Positions 6,115-7,190 of a DNA stretch of 7,190 bases are shown piece by piece. How positions within the stretch are numbered: position 1 is the first letter of the stretch; every line of letters begins with the position of its first letter. The stretch is from Candidatus Kuenenia stuttgartensis. GTDB lineage: Bacteria; Planctomycetota; Planctomycetia; Isosphaerales; Isosphaeraceae. A program made the translations under genes and the position numbers. The stretch covers positions 1 through 7,190 of the forward strand of contig CAMCFM010000218.1 of assembly GCA_945874095.1 (NCBI GenBank). Direction: 5' to 3'. Under the pieces are notes generated by a model. It searched no databases, was not told where the DNA came from, and saw nothing but the letters and a program-made list of their open reading frames with translations.

Positions 6115-6774
6115 TTAAACTTCGATGGGCTTTTGATCTGATTTGGCGATTCCAGATTTGACCAGTGTTTTGCGGCTCAGCCAGTACCAGCTTGCTACGA
6201 AGCATGGTATTGCGAAAATTACAGAATAGGCTGAGATTTTCGAATCGGATACAAAAACGGCCAATCCAATGGCAACTAGACCCGCTAATGCCAGCCCATG
6301 AGCTGGATGAATGATTCGGGAATTCTTTGGGATTGATCTGGGGCGACTGAGATTGCGTCTGGTACGCCAGACACCGAGGATCAGGCCAAATGCTGTGCCC
6401 ATCAGTCCACCACCGCCGACGAGCAGAAGGATTGATGAGCCATTTCCCATAGGGTTTGCAGGTGTGGGTTCATCGGTTCTTAGGAAGCCGGTCAGGGTCA
6501 TGGTGAATCCCGAGAATCCCAATACGGCTGAGAGCATGGACATGGCGAAAATTCGTTGTCGGGACCTTGCCACCGTTGAATCCCATGATGTCCCACCCAT
6601 GGGGACGACGACCCGACCGTTCTGGCCGAATAGATTGACTCTAGGACTGATTTCGATCGTGACTCCACCAGCCACTTCCAGGCATCCTCTGCACCATCCA
6701 AAAGCGAGGGTACTGTTTGGCAATCGGCCAACACAACCTTTCGAGACGATTCGATCACACTGGCTGCATCGCAC
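6115..6774 (-). CDS. zinc-ribbon-like membrane protein of unknown function
   Basis: From the GTG at 6774 this is a 219-residue protein. Its N-terminus has paired cysteines CSQC (Cys3, Cys6) and CRGC (Cys28, Cys31) with another Cys14 between them, the spacing of a zinc ribbon. A hydrophilic stretch follows (to about 75), then four hydrophobic segments near 76-97, 114-135 (Gly-rich), 159-175 and 183-198, and a charged tail. It is probably an inner-membrane protein with the metal-binding end in the cytoplasm. The GTG at 6774 has GAGG eight bases upstream. The frame stays open to a TTG at 6906, but those 44 codons show no coding bias and would push the zinc motif away from the N-terminus. Another GTG at 6783 is possible. 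The gene is flanked on both sides by inverted repeat pairs. I do not recognise the family. Confidence 0.72.
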   Translation of the reverse strand: MRCSQCDRIVSKGCVGRLPNSTLAFGWCRGCLEVAGGVTIEISPRVNLFGQNGRVVVPMGGTSWDSTVARSRQRIFAMSMLSAVLGFSGFTMTLTGFLRTDEPTPANPMGNGSSILLLVGGGGLMGTAFGLILGVWRTRRNLSRPRSIPKNSRIIHPAHGLALAGLVAIGLAVFVSDSKISAYSVIFAIPCFVASWYWLSRKTLVKSGIAKSDQKPIEV

Positions 6775-6782
6775 CGAAATCA

Positions 6783-6786
6783 CCTC
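6783..6786 (-). promoter_or_regulatory. ribosome binding site deciding the 6774 start
   Basis: On the minus strand GAGG lies eight bases before the GTG at 6774, a good spacing. It overlaps the alternative GTG at 6783, which argues against that one. Neither that GTG nor the TTG at 6906 has a comparable site. Confidence 0.45.
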
Positions 6787-7057
6787 GTTTAAGGTTGGGG
6801 GATGGTGGTGAAGCTGAACTTCCAAGAGTAATTGTATGCCAATTGCTTGCGATTGGCGAGGGCTAGCACTCTGCGGCTGATAAGCTACCCTCAGTGAGAT
6901 AGCCAACGGTTTCGACGCAATTACGAAACAAGCGAACCGTGGCCAATCAAACTGCGGCTGTTGTCTATACCCCTCTCATTCTGAAATCTGGAGTTTAGTC
7001 TGAGATTTGGAGCGGAGCCCAACGGCGATTCATAATCCTTGAATCGACAACATGTTA

Positions 7058-7092
7058 TGTAGGCCATGTCCCCTGACATGGCGGGATTTGGC
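7058..7092 (+). repeat. REP-like hairpin repeat, copy 1
   Basis: The unit starts T-GTAG (GTAG at 7059-7062), directly followed by a perfect 8-pair hairpin: GCCATGTC (7063-7070), loop CCCT, GACATGGC (7075-7082). GGGATTTGGC then follows. GTAG next to a short palindrome is the standard layout of bacterial REP elements handled by RAYT transposases. It matches the reverse complement of 7156-7190 at 29 of 35 bases. It is unrelated in sequence to the repeats at 5924-6069. Confidence 0.75.
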
Positions 7093-7155
7093 TTTAATTT
7101 CAGAACGACGCAAATCATTTTTGTGTAATGCTTTACATGCGTATTGATTGAAATA

Positions 7156-7190
7156 GCGAAAACCCGCCCGGTCAGGGGACCGGGCCTACA
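7156..7190 (-). repeat. REP-like hairpin repeat, copy 2 (inverted, at window edge)
   Basis: On the minus strand this reads TGTAG, then the hairpin GCCCGGTC, CCCT, GACCGGGC (stem arms 7166-7173 and 7178-7185 on the plus strand), then GGGTTTTCGC. Compared with copy 1, an A-T pair has become C-G and a T-A pair has become G-C, so the stem is kept while the bases change. The repeat may continue past the window end. Confidence 0.75.

Larger units (their letters stand above)
6775..7190. other. long gene-free stretch upstream of the zinc-ribbon membrane gene
   Basis: About 280 bases before the terminal repeats hold no frame I would call coding. For the leftward gene, a TACAAT on the minus strand (6831-6836) could be a -10 box about 57 bases before the GTG at 6774, but it has no good -35 partner. 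A near-repeat of 13 bases, CTGAAATCTGGAG (6981-6993) and CTGAGATTTGGAG (7000-7012), is probably chance. The right end holds two inverted hairpin repeats, listed separately. Confidence 0.6.

Noticed and set aside
6775..6906. 44-codon extension of the zinc-ribbon membrane protein to a TTG
   Set aside because: No ribosome site, no coding bias, and a low-complexity translation; the GTG at 6774 with GAGG fits better.
6981..7012. Imperfect direct repeat of 13 bases (11 of 13 identical)
   Set aside because: Short and imperfect, with no further copies seen in the window and no link to a gene signal.
6921..7118. 65-residue minus-strand open frame
   Set aside because: It runs through the hairpin repeat and has no motif or credible start signal.

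Overview
The window looks like a chromosomal segment from a planctomycete (order Planctomycetales, perhaps a Planctopirus, Schlesneria or Rubinisphaera relative). This is inferred from moderate G+C, weak Shine-Dalgarno usage, a secreted thioredoxin plus trypsin-like fusion of a kind common in that phylum, a large rhomboid protein, and short hairpin repeats in the intergenic DNA. No marker gene settles the genus.

Layout. Bases 1-60 hold the 3' end of an unidentified plus-strand gene, followed 27 bases later by a compact PHP-domain metal hydrolase (88-744). A rhomboid-family intramembrane protease (715-2187, minus) converges on it, and the two 3' ends overlap by 30 bases. Upstream of the rhomboid on the same strand is gpsA (2270-3283, minus), the NAD(P)H-dependent glycerol-3-phosphate dehydrogenase of phospholipid synthesis. 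A 303-base divergent control region follows (3284-3586). To its right, on the plus strand, are a small cysteine-motif protein (3587-3859) and a secreted thioredoxin/serine-protease fusion (start near 3931, end 5805), closed by a strong intrinsic terminator (5836-5870).

The right third is sparse. An inverted pair of 33-base repeats (5924-5956 and 6037-6069) lies between two convergent genes. Next is a minus-strand protein with an N-terminal CxxC/CxxC zinc-ribbon-like module and four predicted membrane segments (6115-6774). Beyond its start is about 400 bases without a convincing gene. This ends in a second, unrelated inverted pair of hairpin repeats (7058-7092 and 7156-7190) that have the layout of REP elements.

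Functional links are limited. Rhomboid, GpsA, the exported thioredoxin-protease and the zinc-ribbon membrane protein all concern the membrane or envelope, but nothing shows a shared pathway. I see no CRISPR array, tRNA, rRNA, transposase or phage gene. The most unusual material is the two repeat families around one small membrane-protein gene, the thioredoxin-protease fusion, and the small cysteine protein that longer overlapping reading frames tend to hide.
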